Part shown: piece by piece, positions 8,923 to 17,600 of the stretch
Layout: the number at the start of each line of letters is the position of its first letter
Numbering within the stretch: the first letter of the stretch is position 1
NCBI GenBank assembly: GCA_002317155.1
Contig: DCIR01000009.1
Coordinates: 1-63,230, forward strand
Length of the DNA: 63,230 nucleotides
Direction: 5' to 3'
DNA from: Lachnospiraceae bacterium UBA1721
GTDB taxonomy: Bacteria; Bacillota; Clostridia; Lachnospirales; Lachnospiraceae
Translations under genes and position numbers: made by a program
Notes under the pieces: generated by a model
What the model saw: only the letters and a program-made list of their open reading frames with translations
What the model was told of the DNA's origin: nothing
The model's database searches: none

Positions 8923-11227
8923 TGCGACAAACGGACAATTTAATAATTCCTTTTTACTGGATGAGGTAAGATGTGGTTTTTACGTACCCTCTGAAATAAA
9001 GCAGGCATGGGCTGCTCAGCTTGAGGTGCTTCAGGCTGTGAATGAGGTATGTAGAAATAATGGAATCCAATATTTTGCAGATTGGGGTACATTGCTTGGA
9101 ACAGTAAGGCATAGAGGATTTATTCCTTGGGATGATGATATCGATATTGTCATGAAACGTGAGGATTATGAACATTTTAGGCGTGTTGAGGAACAGCTCC
9201 CGGAGGGATTTTCAATACATACCTTTAGAAATGAGGAGGGCTTTAGAGAGTTTCACGCCACTGTTGTAGGAGCGCCTTCTGTAAGCTTTGAAAAAGAGCA
9301 TCTTCGTAAGTTTCATGGCTTCCCGTATTTGTGTGGCTTGGACATATTCATTTTAGATTATGTATATGCTGACGAGAAGCGAGAGGATGAGAGAGTTTAT
9401 AATATAAAGTATGTGATTGCAGTGGCAGATGCCATCTTAGATGGTGGAATGAGTGTAGAGGCAATTGAAATAGCGCTTAAAAATATTGAAAATAAGCATG
9501 AAGTGTCTATAGACAGAAGAATTAGTGCAAAAGATAAATGGATTCTTCTGTATGAACTCGCGGAGAGAATTTGTGGCGAAGTAGCACCTGAGGATGCTAA
9601 TGAATTGACTCAAATGATTCCTTGGGGTGTAATAGGCAAAAATTTCAGATTCGATAAAAGGTTATATGAGGAGAGTATTGATCTTCCATTTGAGTATACA
9701 TATATGCCGGTTCCGATGGCATATGATGATATGTTGAAAAAAAGATACGGTGATTATCTTAAGATAAACAAAGCCGCCGGCGGACATGGTTATCCATTCT
9801 TTGAGGGACAAAGAGAGAATCTGATTAAGCTTCTTGATTTTGATATGCCGGGATATAGGTATTCTCCAGAAGTGTTTATAGAACGTGAAAGTAGATCTTC
9901 TGATTCATGGAAGAGTATATTGTTGGAGGCTACAGATAATTGGCAGATTTTGGCACGGACTTTCACAGAAGATAATGGGCTGATAAATGAAGATAAATTA
10001 TCATTATTAGCAAATGTGCAGCAGGTTATTCTCGACATCGGTAATTTTGTTGAAGAGTTAAAGGGTGAGAATTGCTTTGTTATTTCTGTTATTGAGAAAA
10101 CATGTGAAACTATTTTTAGAATGTATAGTTTATTGCAGGAGCTGTTGGAAAACGGGCAGGATGCTACTGTAATAATTAAGTCTGGATTAGAAACAGATTT
10201 ACTGTCGGAATATTTTTCCACAGTTAATGATGTGGTTAACGCTATAGATAAGCTTACATCACAAGAGGAAGTTCTGTTTATAGTTACTTCGCCCCGATAT
10301 TGGAATAGGGTGGAGCCTCATTATAAGAAAGAGATTCTAAAAGAGACAACGGATGTCTATCTGATGCCCATCCCATATTATTTTAAGGATTATGATGGTA
10401 CAAAGCTAGAAGAAGTATATGAAAATAGTGGGTATCCGTCAGATATAGATTTGATAGATTACAATAAATATGAGATATCATTACATCATCCGGATAGGAT
10501 TTATTTCTTTATTCCATTTGATGAATATAATGATGTTTATAGTGTTGATTCGAAATATTACAGCAATAATTTGAGAGTAAATACTGATGAGCTGATATAT
10601 GTTCCATGGTATGAAGCAGAGCCGGTTGATGATGGTAGCAGAGCGTACCAGAATCTAAAGTATATTGCAACCATGCCGGGAATCATTAATGCTGATAAGG
10701 TGATTATTGATAGTGCGAATGATGCAAAGAAGTATTCTGAAAAGCTAGCTGAGTGGTCAGGAGATATTCCTGCATCCAAATGGATTGAGAAGTTTGAGAT
10801 TTTTAATAAATCTTCAAATGACAAAAACACTATTTCTTATGATGATAAGTGCTTGAACAAGAAGTTACTTTATTACCTTGGCAACGGGCAGGTGATAAGT
10901 CATGGGGAAACGGCAATAAAAAAGATTCGACAGAATTTAGAAATTTTTAGTATGCGACCAGATAGACTTGATGTGGTAGTAGTTGTTGAAGATAACTTTA
11001 TCGAATTGCTAAAAGTAAATGATCCTGCAGTTTATGAAGAGTGTAAAGCGATTATAGATGAATATGCTAATAAGGGGATATCTTGGAAACTAACGAGTGA
11101 GTTTGCCGGAATAGATGAGATTGTGGACAAGTATGATGCATATTATGGTGATGCATGCTATCTGGTCCCTGAGATGCAGCTTAAGAAAAAGCCTATAATG
11201 ATTCAGTCGTATGATTTATGTCTATAG
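8906..11227 (+). CDS. LicD-family phosphotransferase with large C-terminal extension
   Basis: 773 aa. Residues about 50-300 are LicD: ADWGTLLGTVRHRGF, then the signature WDDDIDI at 75-81. LicD proteins move phosphocholine, or in some relatives phosphoglycerol or other phospho-groups, onto glycans. Residues about 430-773 are a second domain (VLFIVTSPRYWNRVEPHY; SLHHPDRIYFFIPFDEYN) resembling the CDP-glycerol-transferase-like tails sometimes fused to LicD; this assignment is tentative. It overlaps the previous gene by 17 bp. ATG 8906 and ATG 8915 are both possible starts. It probably adds a phospho-substituent to the surface or flagellin glycan. Confidence 0.8.
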   Translation: MIRMHNATNGQFNNSFLLDEVRCGFYVPSEIKQAWAAQLEVLQAVNEVCRNNGIQYFADWGTLLGTVRHRGFIPWDDDIDIVMKREDYEHFRRVEEQLPEGFSIHTFRNEEGFREFHATVVGAPSVSFEKEHLRKFHGFPYLCGLDIFILDYVYADEKREDERVYNIKYVIAVADAILDGGMSVEAIEIALKNIENKHEVSIDRRISAKDKWILLYELAERICGEVAPEDANELTQMIPWGVIGKNFRFDKRLYEESIDLPFEYTYMPVPMAYDDMLKKRYGDYLKINKAAGGHGYPFFEGQRENLIKLLDFDMPGYRYSPEVFIERESRSSDSWKSILLEATDNWQILARTFTEDNGLINEDKLSLLANVQQVILDIGNFVEELKGENCFVISVIEKTCETIFRMYSLLQELLENGQDATVIIKSGLETDLLSEYFSTVNDVVNAIDKLTSQEEVLFIVTSPRYWNRVEPHYKKEILKETTDVYLMPIPYYFKDYDGTKLEEVYENSGYPSDIDLIDYNKYEISLHHPDRIYFFIPFDEYNDVYSVDSKYYSNNLRVNTDELIYVPWYEAEPVDDGSRAYQNLKYIATMPGIINADKVIIDSANDAKKYSEKLAEWSGDIPASKWIEKFEIFNKSSNDKNTISYDDKCLNKKLLYYLGNGQVISHGETAIKKIRQNLEIFSMRPDRLDVVVVVEDNFIELLKVNDPAVYEECKAIIDEYANKGISWKLTSEFAGIDEIVDKYDAYYGDACYLVPEMQLKKKPIMIQSYDLCL

Positions 11228-11578
11228 TGTGCAATGGACTCCCCCCAAGATGATTCCAAAGAATGTGATAAAGATGTGATTATTGAAATAGAATTCACAT
11301 TGGTAGTCTATTGTATCTAAACAAAAATCGTCTTGCCTAGAAGGTTTAGAGAGACAGATAAGAACACAGAAAACACTAAATTGTGGTTTGGAGGCATTTT
11401 TCTGCGTACTTTACAGTATTTTTATTAAAATTTTGTATTAATATCGCGAAAACCCTTTATTTTTTGGCAAAAAAGTCGATAATATATATAAACAGTAGTA
11501 TTATGCCTTGATATAAATAGGCAATTTATTTGTAACAGTTCACGGAAGACGCTTTTTATATCACACGGAGGTGACATT
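11228..11578 (+). promoter_or_regulatory. Intergenic region before the flagellar filament genes; weak sigma-28-like -10 box
   Basis: About 350 bp without a gene. GTCGATAA at 11475-11482 matches the sigma-28 -10 consensus GCCGATAT at six of eight positions, but there is no good TAAA -35 box 14-16 bp upstream. An AT-rich stretch around 11410-11450 could hold a sigma-A promoter. An inverted pair AATGTGA/TCACATT lies at about 11262-11306. I see no c-di-GMP riboswitch core. The region presumably contains the flaG-fliD-fliS promoter and the end of the glycosyltransferase transcript. Confidence 0.35.
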
Positions 11579-12022
11579 ATGGCGATTGAAGCAATTAACA
11601 ATGCGATGAGTGTACAGGCAACAGGGTACACGAGTCCGGTTAAGCAGGCAGTACCTGCAGAAAATGTTGAGACCACATTAGAAAAAAATGGACAGGTGGC
11701 TGCAATTGATGCAACTACGAAAGTTGTTAGCAACTCGGAAGGAAAAAGTAATTCTGAGTTTGAAGACAACAAGTCTCAAAATCCTTATCAGCAGCCAACA
11801 ACGAATAATGAACAGCTTAAGAAGGCTATTGAGCAGTTCAACAGTAGTGTAGGAAGCTCTGAAGCAGTATATGGTATTCACGAGGGAACGAATCGAGTTA
11901 CCATTAAGATTGTTGATAAAGATACTAAGAAGGTAATAAAGGAACTGCCTCCCGAGAAGACTCTTGATATGATAGCTCGAGTATGGGAGATGGCAGGTAT
12001 TTTAGTGGACGAGAAGAGATAA
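11579..12022 (+). CDS. flaG: FlaG-family flagellar protein
   Basis: 147 aa. The last 45 residues (RVTIKIVDKDTKKVIKELPP, then MIARVWEMAGILVDEKR) are the FlaG domain; the first 90 residues are low-complexity and Asn/Gln/Ser-rich, as usual. FlaG influences filament length and typically lies just before fliD, as here. A strong GGAGGTGA Shine-Dalgarno precedes ATG 11579, and fliD begins 11 bp after the stop. It heads the filament-cap and chaperone operon. Confidence 0.88.
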   Translation: MAIEAINNAMSVQATGYTSPVKQAVPAENVETTLEKNGQVAAIDATTKVVSNSEGKSNSEFEDNKSQNPYQQPTTNNEQLKKAIEQFNSSVGSSEAVYGIHEGTNRVTIKIVDKDTKKVIKELPPEKTLDMIARVWEMAGILVDEKR

Positions 12023-12033
12023 GGAGGGCAGTT

Positions 12034-13560
12034 ATGGCAGATAAACTCAGAATGTCCGGACTTATTTCCGGAATGGATACAGAGAGCATTATTTCTGCTC
12101 TTGTATCAAATAGAAAAGCAAAAGTCGATAAGACTAAGGGCGCTCAGACAAAGCTTGAATGGAAGCAGGAAGTATGGAAAGATCTCAATAAGGATCTTAA
12201 GAGTCTTCAGTCTGCAGCACAAAATATGAGATTTTCTACCGCATATGCACAGAAAACTACAAAGGTATCAAATCCTAATAAAGCGAGTGTTATCTCAAGC
12301 GGAAGTGCGGTTGACAGTGTACAGGCTCTTGAAATTAATAAGCTTGCCAAGACTGCATATTTAACTGGTGGTAAGGTAGAAACTGCGGATGGTTCTCAGG
12401 CTACAGCATTGAGTAAGCTCGGTGAGTTGGGATTTAGCGGTGATGGTAGTTTTGATATCAAGGATGCAGATGGCAATGTTAAAAAGAGCATTACTGTGAA
12501 TGCAGATACTACTGTTTCTGATGTATTAACGCAGCTTAAAGATGCTGGTCTTAATGCAAGTTTTGACGCTGAAAATCAGAGATTTTTTGTAAGTGCCAAG
12601 GAGTCAGGAAGAAAGTCTGATTTCAATCTTGTCGCATCAGACAGTAATGGCGCTGATGCACTAGCAAAGTTAGGATTGCAGGCAGGTGAGAATTCTGATG
12701 GTGTAAGCGGTGCTACTAAAATTGATGGTTCAGATGCGGAGATTACCTTAAACGGTGCAAAGTTTACATCATCATCTAATGTATTCAATATAAATGGATT
12801 AACAATTACCGCTATGGGTACAACAGAAAAGGGTGAGGAAGTTACTCTTACTACCACAAATGATACCAGCGGAATCTATGATTCAATCAAGAATTTTATT
12901 AAGACATATAATAGTGTGATTAATAAGCTTGATAAGTTATACAATGCTGATAATGTAAGCAAAAAGAATCCTCTTACCGATGAAGAAAAAGATGCTCTGT
13001 CTGAGTCAGAGGCTGAGAAATATACTCAGAAGATTAAGGATGGACTTTTAAGCCGTGATTCTACGCTTAGTTCTATTATAACATCACTCTCAAGTGCTAT
13101 GTCTTCAGGATATTCGGTTGGCGGAAATACGATGTATCTTTCAAATTTTGGAATTGGTACTTTGGAGTATTTTTCTTCAGCTGCTGATGAGAAGCATGCT
13201 TTACATATTGATGGTGATGCTGATGATGGCTACACATCCGGCAATGAAGATAAGCTAAAGGCTATGATTGCCAAAGATCCGGATGCAATGGTTTCATTCT
13301 TCTCACAGATGGCAAATGGCTTATATCAGAATATGAATAAGTTGTCTTCTTCTGTTGTGGGCTATAGATCGTTTGGAAGCTTCTATGACGATAAAAAGAT
13401 GAAGACAGATTTCTCTGATTACACTACCAAGATTACTGACTTGGAAGATAAGCTTAATGCATATGAGGATAAGCTTTACAAACAGTATGGTGCGATGGAG
13501 AAAACATTGGCAAAGATGCAGTCAAATACCAGTGCACTGACCGGATTATTTGGAAATTAA
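12034..13560 (+). CDS. fliD: Flagellar filament cap / hook-associated protein 2 FliD
   Basis: 508 aa from ATG 12034, which follows AAGGAGGG; an upstream in-frame ATG at 11983 overlaps flaG and lacks an SD. The N-terminus MADKLRMSGLISGMDTESII is the FliD_N signature. The C-terminal about 250 residues (SIKNFIKTYNSVINKLDKLY, later LDKLNAYEDKLYKQYGAME) form the FliD coiled-coil end that sits in the filament. FliD caps the growing filament and folds incoming flagellin. Length is normal for a clostridial FliD. Confidence 0.93.
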   Translation: MADKLRMSGLISGMDTESIISALVSNRKAKVDKTKGAQTKLEWKQEVWKDLNKDLKSLQSAAQNMRFSTAYAQKTTKVSNPNKASVISSGSAVDSVQALEINKLAKTAYLTGGKVETADGSQATALSKLGELGFSGDGSFDIKDADGNVKKSITVNADTTVSDVLTQLKDAGLNASFDAENQRFFVSAKESGRKSDFNLVASDSNGADALAKLGLQAGENSDGVSGATKIDGSDAEITLNGAKFTSSSNVFNINGLTITAMGTTEKGEEVTLTTTNDTSGIYDSIKNFIKTYNSVINKLDKLYNADNVSKKNPLTDEEKDALSESEAEKYTQKIKDGLLSRDSTLSSIITSLSSAMSSGYSVGGNTMYLSNFGIGTLEYFSSAADEKHALHIDGDADDGYTSGNEDKLKAMIAKDPDAMVSFFSQMANGLYQNMNKLSSSVVGYRSFGSFYDDKKMKTDFSDYTTKITDLEDKLNAYEDKLYKQYGAMEKTLAKMQSNTSALTGLFGN

Positions 13561-13611
13561 TTAGATAATTTGGAATAAAGCGGTTTATGCCGTGTATTAG
13601 GAGGATAATAT

Positions 13612-14001
13612 ATGCCATTACCTCAGGCGTATGCGCAATATAAAAACAGCAAGGTCCTTACAGCAAAACCTGCGGAACTGACATTGATGCTTTATGATGG
13701 AGCAATTAAGTTCTGCAATATGGCTAAGGACGGGATAGATGCTGCAGATATTGAAAAAGCACATGTAAATATTACCAAGGCTCAGAGAATCATTGATTAT
13801 TTGCGCCAGACTTTGGATATGAAATATGAAGTAGCTAAGGATTTTGAGAATATTTATTCATATTTATCAAGAAGATTAGTGGAAGCTAATCTTCACAAGG
13901 ATCCGGAGATATTAGAGGAAATTCTTACCCATCTTCGTTCAGTTAGAGATAATTGGAAAGAAGTCATGAAAAAGAATGGAATTGCTAGTAGTATGATTTA
14001 G
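13612..14001 (+). CDS. fliS: Flagellin export chaperone FliS
   Basis: 129 aa. Starts with the family motif AYAQYKNSKVLTAKPAELTL, then MLYDGAIKFCNMA and the helical bundle ending with VRDNWKEVM. FliS binds the C-terminus of flagellin in the cytoplasm and stops it polymerising before export. GGAGG lies before ATG 13612, 51 bp after fliD; no terminator lies between, so flaG-fliD-fliS and the next gene are likely one operon. Confidence 0.93.
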   Translation: MPLPQAYAQYKNSKVLTAKPAELTLMLYDGAIKFCNMAKDGIDAADIEKAHVNITKAQRIIDYLRQTLDMKYEVAKDFENIYSYLSRRLVEANLHKDPEILEEILTHLRSVRDNWKEVMKKNGIASSMI

Positions 14002-14013
14002 TATGAGGTGAAT

Positions 14014-14490
14014 ATGAACCGTCAGTATCTAGATATGCTTGAAGATTCGTTGATTAAGAAGAATAGCGTTTTGGACGAGATAAAACGCCTAAATGATGAG
14101 CAAAAGACATGTCTTCAAGGGGATGATATTCAGCTTGATGTGTTTGATAAATATATAGAACAGAAAGCTGACTATATAGATGAACTGGAAACCCTTGACC
14201 AGGGATTCGAAACATTGTATTCACAGGTTGCTGAAGAATTAAGTAATAATCGAGAGGCTTATGCAGAAAAAATAAGATCTATGCAAAAGCTTATCCGTGA
14301 GATTACTGATAAGAGTGTTGCTATACAGGCACAAGAGACTAGAAATAGAGATCTTATAAATGCATATTTGGGGAAACGACGTACAGAGATTAAGGAAGGT
14401 CGCCGTAATTCCAGAGCTGCGTTGAATTATTATAAGGTCCAGAGTAACACTACATATACAGAATCCACTTTTATGGACAGTAAACAATAA
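14014..14490 (+). CDS. FliT/FlgN-like flagellar export chaperone candidate
   Basis: 158 aa from ATG 14014 (GAGGTGA upstream; a GTG at 14008 is an alternative). The protein is almost entirely helical and coiled-coil-like (NSVLDEIKRLNDEQKTCL, LQGDDIQLDVFDKYIEQKAD). It sits directly after fliS, 12 bp away, where many Firmicutes keep fliT or a FlgN-like gene. Residues about 30-120 have the heptad character of FlgN family members. The function comes mostly from position and helical character, not from a decisive motif. Confidence 0.6.
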   Translation: MNRQYLDMLEDSLIKKNSVLDEIKRLNDEQKTCLQGDDIQLDVFDKYIEQKADYIDELETLDQGFETLYSQVAEELSNNREAYAEKIRSMQKLIREITDKSVAIQAQETRNRDLINAYLGKRRTEIKEGRRNSRAALNYYKVQSNTTYTESTFMDSKQ

Positions 14491-14549
14491 GAATAAGAGA
14501 TAATGTAAATTCTTAAAAAGAAAATATAAAAAAATTTTGATTTTGGGGT

Positions 14550-14575
14550 TAAGGTTTTACAAATAGGGCCGATAT
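14550..14575 (+). promoter_or_regulatory. Sigma-28 (FliA/SigD) promoter of flagellin gene 1
   Basis: TAAG at 14550-14553, a 14-bp spacer, then a perfect GCCGATAT at 14568-14575. This fits the SigD consensus TAAA-N14/16-GCCGATAT. It leaves a leader of about 135 nt before the flagellin start. Confidence 0.88.
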
Positions 14576-14582
14576 ACATTAT

Positions 14583-14715
14583 GTAACAAAGCAATGAATG
14601 CTTTGTATAGACTGTAACCTGAACCGGAAGTTACGTACGGACGGAAGGGGATAGTTACCAAACATGTCACACGAATCGCATGGACGCGATCGTTAATTTC
14701 AAGGAGGAAAAAATT
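14583..14715 (+). promoter_or_regulatory. GGA-rich 5' leader of flagellin gene 1 (possible CsrA target)
   Basis: The leader contains GTAAC/GTTAC pairing arms near 14614-14633 and many GGA triplets: CCGGA, ACGGACGGA, GGGGA around 14624-14652, and AAGGAGGA in the Shine-Dalgarno just before ATG 14716. In Bacillus, CsrA represses flagellin by binding GGA motifs in the hag leader, one of which overlaps the SD. That the same happens here is inference; csrA and fliW are not in the window. Confidence 0.45.
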
Positions 14716-15528
14716 ATGGTAGTACAGCACAATTTAAAAGCAATGAACTCAAACAGAATGCTTGGTCTCACAACTAACTCACTTGCAAAGTCAACTGAGA
14801 AGCTTTCTTCTGGTTACAAGATTAACCGTGCAGCAGATGATGCAGCAGGTCTTGCAATTTCAGAGAAGATGAGACGTCAGGTAAGAGGTCTTACTCAGGC
14901 TTCTGCAAACGCACAGGATGGTATTTCAGCAGTACAGACCGCTGAAGGTGCACTTAACGAAGTACATGATATGCTTCAGAGAATGAACGAACTTGCTAAC
15001 AAGTCAGCTAATGGAACCAATACCACTGTTGACCGCAGTTATATCAATTCTGAGGTACAGGCACTTGCTTCTGAAATTACCCGTGTAGCATCTACAACTA
15101 CTTTTAATGAGCAGAATCTTCTCGATGGTTCATTCACCGCTAAGAATCTTCAGGTTGGTGCAGAAAATGGTCAGTATATCGGTATTAGCATCTCAAAGAT
15201 GTCTGCAACTGGTATTGGTGTAAACACAGTTTCAGTTTCTACCGCAGCTAAAGCTAGTTCAGCAATTGCTACTATTAAGACAGCTCTTGCTTCAGTTTCT
15301 AAGCAGAGATCTGATCTTGGTGCAGTTCAGAATAGACTTGAGCACACCATTGCTAACCTTGACAACGTAGTTGAGAATACTACAGCAGCTGAGAGCCAGA
15401 TTCGTGATACCGATATGGCTACAGAGATGGTTAAGTACTCTAACAACAATATTCTTGCTCAGGCAGGTCAGTCAATGCTCGCTCAGGCAAATCAGTCTAA
15501 CCAGGGTGTTCTTTCACTCCTCGGCTAA
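14716..15528 (+). CDS. Flagellin, copy 1
   Basis: 270 aa from ATG 14716, behind AAGGAGGAAAA; the frame is open further upstream but that is the leader. The N-terminal D0/D1 part (VVQHNLKAMNSNRMLG, STEKLSSGYKINRAADDAAG) and the C-terminal part (QRSDLGAVQNRLEHTIANL, ending NQSNQGVLSLLG) are canonical; the variable D2/D3 region is almost absent. The protein forms the filament. Ser/Thr-rich stretches about 110-210 (KSANGTNTTVDRSY and SVSTAAKASSAI) are likely O-glycosylation surfaces given the transferases around it. It is nearly identical to copy 2 at both ends. Codon use is strongly biased, as expected for an abundant protein. Confidence 0.96.
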   Translation: MVVQHNLKAMNSNRMLGLTTNSLAKSTEKLSSGYKINRAADDAAGLAISEKMRRQVRGLTQASANAQDGISAVQTAEGALNEVHDMLQRMNELANKSANGTNTTVDRSYINSEVQALASEITRVASTTTFNEQNLLDGSFTAKNLQVGAENGQYIGISISKMSATGIGVNTVSVSTAAKASSAIATIKTALASVSKQRSDLGAVQNRLEHTIANLDNVVENTTAAESQIRDTDMATEMVKYSNNNILAQAGQSMLAQANQSNQGVLSLLG

Positions 15529-15574
15529 TAGAGACTTAATCATTTTTATTGACTATCAAAAATCGTACGCAGTG

Positions 15575-15602
15575 GCGGGAGTCGTAAGGCTCCCGCTTTT
15601 CT
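15575..15602 (+). terminator. Intrinsic terminator after flagellin 1
   Basis: Perfect 7-bp stem GCGGGAG/CTCCCGC (15575-15581 with 15590-15596) followed by four Ts. It isolates flagellin 1 from the downstream glycosyltransferase gene. Confidence 0.85.
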
Positions 15603-15610
15603 GTTATAAT
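15602..15610 (+). promoter_or_regulatory. Extended -10 sigma-A promoter for the DUF4422 gene
   Basis: TGTTATAAT at 15602-15610 is a perfect extended -10 box (TGnTATAAT), placed directly after the flagellin 1 terminator and 38 bp before the next ATG. No convincing -35 box is seen, which extended -10 promoters tolerate. Confidence 0.55.
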
Positions 15611-15648
15611 GCAATAGAGGATTAATTCATTTTTTACAGGGGCTATAT

Positions 15649-16599
15649 ATGAATACAAAAATTTTTGTAATGACACATAAGAATTTTATACAGCCAAGTG
15701 ATAGTATCTATGTGCCACTGCAAGTTGGACGTGAAGGAAAGCTGGACTTAGGCTATTTAGGGGATAATACCGGAAACCATATATCTAATTTGAATATGTT
15801 ATATGGAGAATTAACCGGTATGTATTGGATATGGAAGAACTATATAGGAAATGAGAATATAGGTATATGTCATTACAGAAGATTTTTTATAAATGAAGAA
15901 GGAAAAATGCTTGGTGAGGTAGACTATAATAAACAACTTAGTGAATATGATATTATGACTTCGCCGGCTATTAATGAGGGGGTATCGTATTTTGAGTACT
16001 TTAGCAAGGCACATGGGAAGAGGAATATATTATTAGAAGGAGAAGTTATTAAAAAAATCTGCCCGGAGTATTACAATAGTTTTCAAGAATGTATGACTGA
16101 TAGCAGGCATTATTATGGCAATTTGATGGTTACAACGCGTGAACTTTTTGATAAGTATTGTGAGTGGCTATTTACTATTTTTGCTGAAATGAGTGAATAT
16201 ATAGACTTAAGTGGACTTGATGAATATCATAGACGTGTGTATGGATTTTTATCGGAACAGCTACTAATGGTATGGATTAAGGTTAATAAGCTCAAAGTAT
16301 GTGAACAGCGAGTAGGAATATTTGACGAGAAAGCGGAGACTAAAGAATTAAAGCAAGCAATAAGCTACTTGGTTTCACAAGGAAAAATCGAAGAAGCAAT
16401 TAGTATGTATACAGGTGTTTTAAAAATACGACCTGACATTATGCTTGAACATTCAGATCTTAAAGGAGAGATTCCTATAATAGGAAAAATTCTTATGATT
16501 TTATTAAATGAGAGTAAGAGCGTAGACGGTGAATATACGACCTATTCAAATGATTTAGGAAAATTAATTGATTACTATAAAAAAAATGAAATTTTATAA
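15649..16599 (+). CDS. DUF4422 glycosyltransferase between the flagellin genes
   Basis: 316 aa. Residues 1-225 are DUF4422 (IFVMTHKNF, DNTGNHISNLN, ELTGMYWIWKN, GICHYRRFFI, SEQLLMVWI); the last 85 residues are a helical tail (LKQAISYLVSQGKIEEAISM) resembling a short TPR. It is clearly AT-richer than the flagellins around it. It has its own -10 box and an AGGGGC SD. Its location between two flagellin genes points to flagellin as acceptor, but that is inferred. Compared with the gene at 3776-4867 it lacks the N-terminal Rossmann module. Confidence 0.82.
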   Translation: MNTKIFVMTHKNFIQPSDSIYVPLQVGREGKLDLGYLGDNTGNHISNLNMLYGELTGMYWIWKNYIGNENIGICHYRRFFINEEGKMLGEVDYNKQLSEYDIMTSPAINEGVSYFEYFSKAHGKRNILLEGEVIKKICPEYYNSFQECMTDSRHYYGNLMVTTRELFDKYCEWLFTIFAEMSEYIDLSGLDEYHRRVYGFLSEQLLMVWIKVNKLKVCEQRVGIFDEKAETKELKQAISYLVSQGKIEEAISMYTGVLKIRPDIMLEHSDLKGEIPIIGKILMILLNESKSVDGEYTTYSNDLGKLIDYYKKNEIL

Positions 16600-16608
16600 A
16601 AGAAGTGT

Positions 16609-16634
16609 TAAGTTTTTTCTATTGTGTCCGATAT
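16609..16634 (+). promoter_or_regulatory. Sigma-28 promoter of flagellin gene 2
   Basis: TAAG at 16609-16612, a 14-bp spacer and TCCGATAT at 16627-16634: the same geometry as the flagellin 1 promoter with one -10 mismatch. The AT-rich box starts only 9 bp after the upstream gene's stop. Confidence 0.82.
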
Positions 16635-16641
16635 AATTAAT

Positions 16642-16758
16642 GTAAATAATGATGAGGCGAACGGATTCGCTTGTAATACTGCTTCTAAACTGAAGTTGGT
16701 AGCATAATAATATTGATGGAAGGCGACAGGAGGTTGCTGTTTCAAGGAGGAAAATAAT
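16642..16758 (+). promoter_or_regulatory. GGA-containing 5' leader of flagellin gene 2
   Basis: A leader of about 120 nt with ACGGA, ATGGAAGG, ACAGGAGG and the SD CAAGGAGG. A hairpin GCGAACGGATTCGC forms at about 16657-16670 with GGA in its loop region, the form CsrA prefers. The last 15 nt before ATG match flagellin 1 closely, so both may share a post-transcriptional control. Confidence 0.42.
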
Positions 16759-17574
16759 ATGGTAGTACAGCACAATTTACAAGCGATGAATTCAAACAGA
16801 ATGCTTGGCATTACATCTAATTCGCTTTCAAAGTCAACTGAGAAGCTCTCATCTGGTTACAAGATTAACCGTGCAGCAGATGATGCAGCAGGACTTGCTA
16901 TCTCAGAGAAAATGAGGCGTCAGGTTCGTGGTCTTACTCAGGCTTCAGCAAATGCGCAGGATGGTATTTCGGCGGTACAGACCGCTGAAGGTGCTCTCGG
17001 CGAAGTACATGATATGCTTCAGAGAATGACTGAGCTAGCTGTTAAGGCTGCGAATGGAACAAATACTACAATTGATCGTGGATATATCAATTCGGAAGTA
17101 CAGGCTCTTGCATCAGAAATTACACGAGTAGCTTCAACGACAACATTTAATGAGCAGAATCTTCTTGATGGTTCATTTACAGGAAAATGTCTTCAGGTGG
17201 GTGCTGAGAATGGACAGTATATCGGATTAAGCATTGCAGCGATGACAGCTACTGGTATTGGCCTTGCAGGTACTTTCTCTGTATCTACTGCAGAGAAGGC
17301 AAGTTCAGCAATTGCTACGATTAAGTCAGCAATTGCATCAGTATCTCAGCAGAGATCTGATCTTGGTGCAGTTCAGAATAGACTTGAACACACCATCGCT
17401 AATCTTGACAATGTAGTGGAGAATACAACTGCAGCAGAAAGCCAGATTCGTGATACCGATATGGCAACGGAGATGGTTAGATACTCTAACAATAATATTT
17501 TGGCGCAGGCGGGTCAGTCAATGCTTGCACAGGCTAATCAGTCAAATCAGGGTGTTATGTCTCTACTTCAGTAA
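16759..17574 (+). CDS. Flagellin, copy 2
   Basis: 271 aa, almost identical to copy 1 in the D0/D1 ends (VVQHNLQAMNSNRMLG; NQSNQGVMSLLQ) and differing mainly at 100-200 (ELAVKAANGTNTTIDRGY; GLSIAAMTATGIGLAGTFS). It has a Cys at GKCLQVG where copy 1 has NLQVG, unusual in an exported flagellin. Strong SD CAAGGAGG, its own sigma-28 promoter and its own terminator allow separate dosing of the two filament subunits. Synonymous codon changes are numerous, so the duplication is not recent. Confidence 0.96.
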   Translation: MVVQHNLQAMNSNRMLGITSNSLSKSTEKLSSGYKINRAADDAAGLAISEKMRRQVRGLTQASANAQDGISAVQTAEGALGEVHDMLQRMTELAVKAANGTNTTIDRGYINSEVQALASEITRVASTTTFNEQNLLDGSFTGKCLQVGAENGQYIGLSIAAMTATGIGLAGTFSVSTAEKASSAIATIKSAIASVSQQRSDLGAVQNRLEHTIANLDNVVENTTAAESQIRDTDMATEMVRYSNNNILAQAGQSMLAQANQSNQGVMSLLQ

Positions 17575-17600
17575 TATTACACTAATAAAAATAAATATAA

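Noticed and set aside
9790..10221. 143-codon open frame on the - strand inside the LicD gene
   Set aside because: No Shine-Dalgarno, no recognisable motif, and fully contained in a clear + strand gene; a shadow frame.
11228..11578. c-di-GMP riboswitch before the flagellar operon
   Set aside because: Searched by eye because such riboswitches precede clostridial flagellar genes, but the conserved core is missing.
14624..14652. Glutamine-riboswitch-like CGGACGGAAGG stretch in the flagellin 1 leader
   Set aside because: Only a short resemblance; the full motif is absent and GGA repeats fit a CsrA-type leader better.
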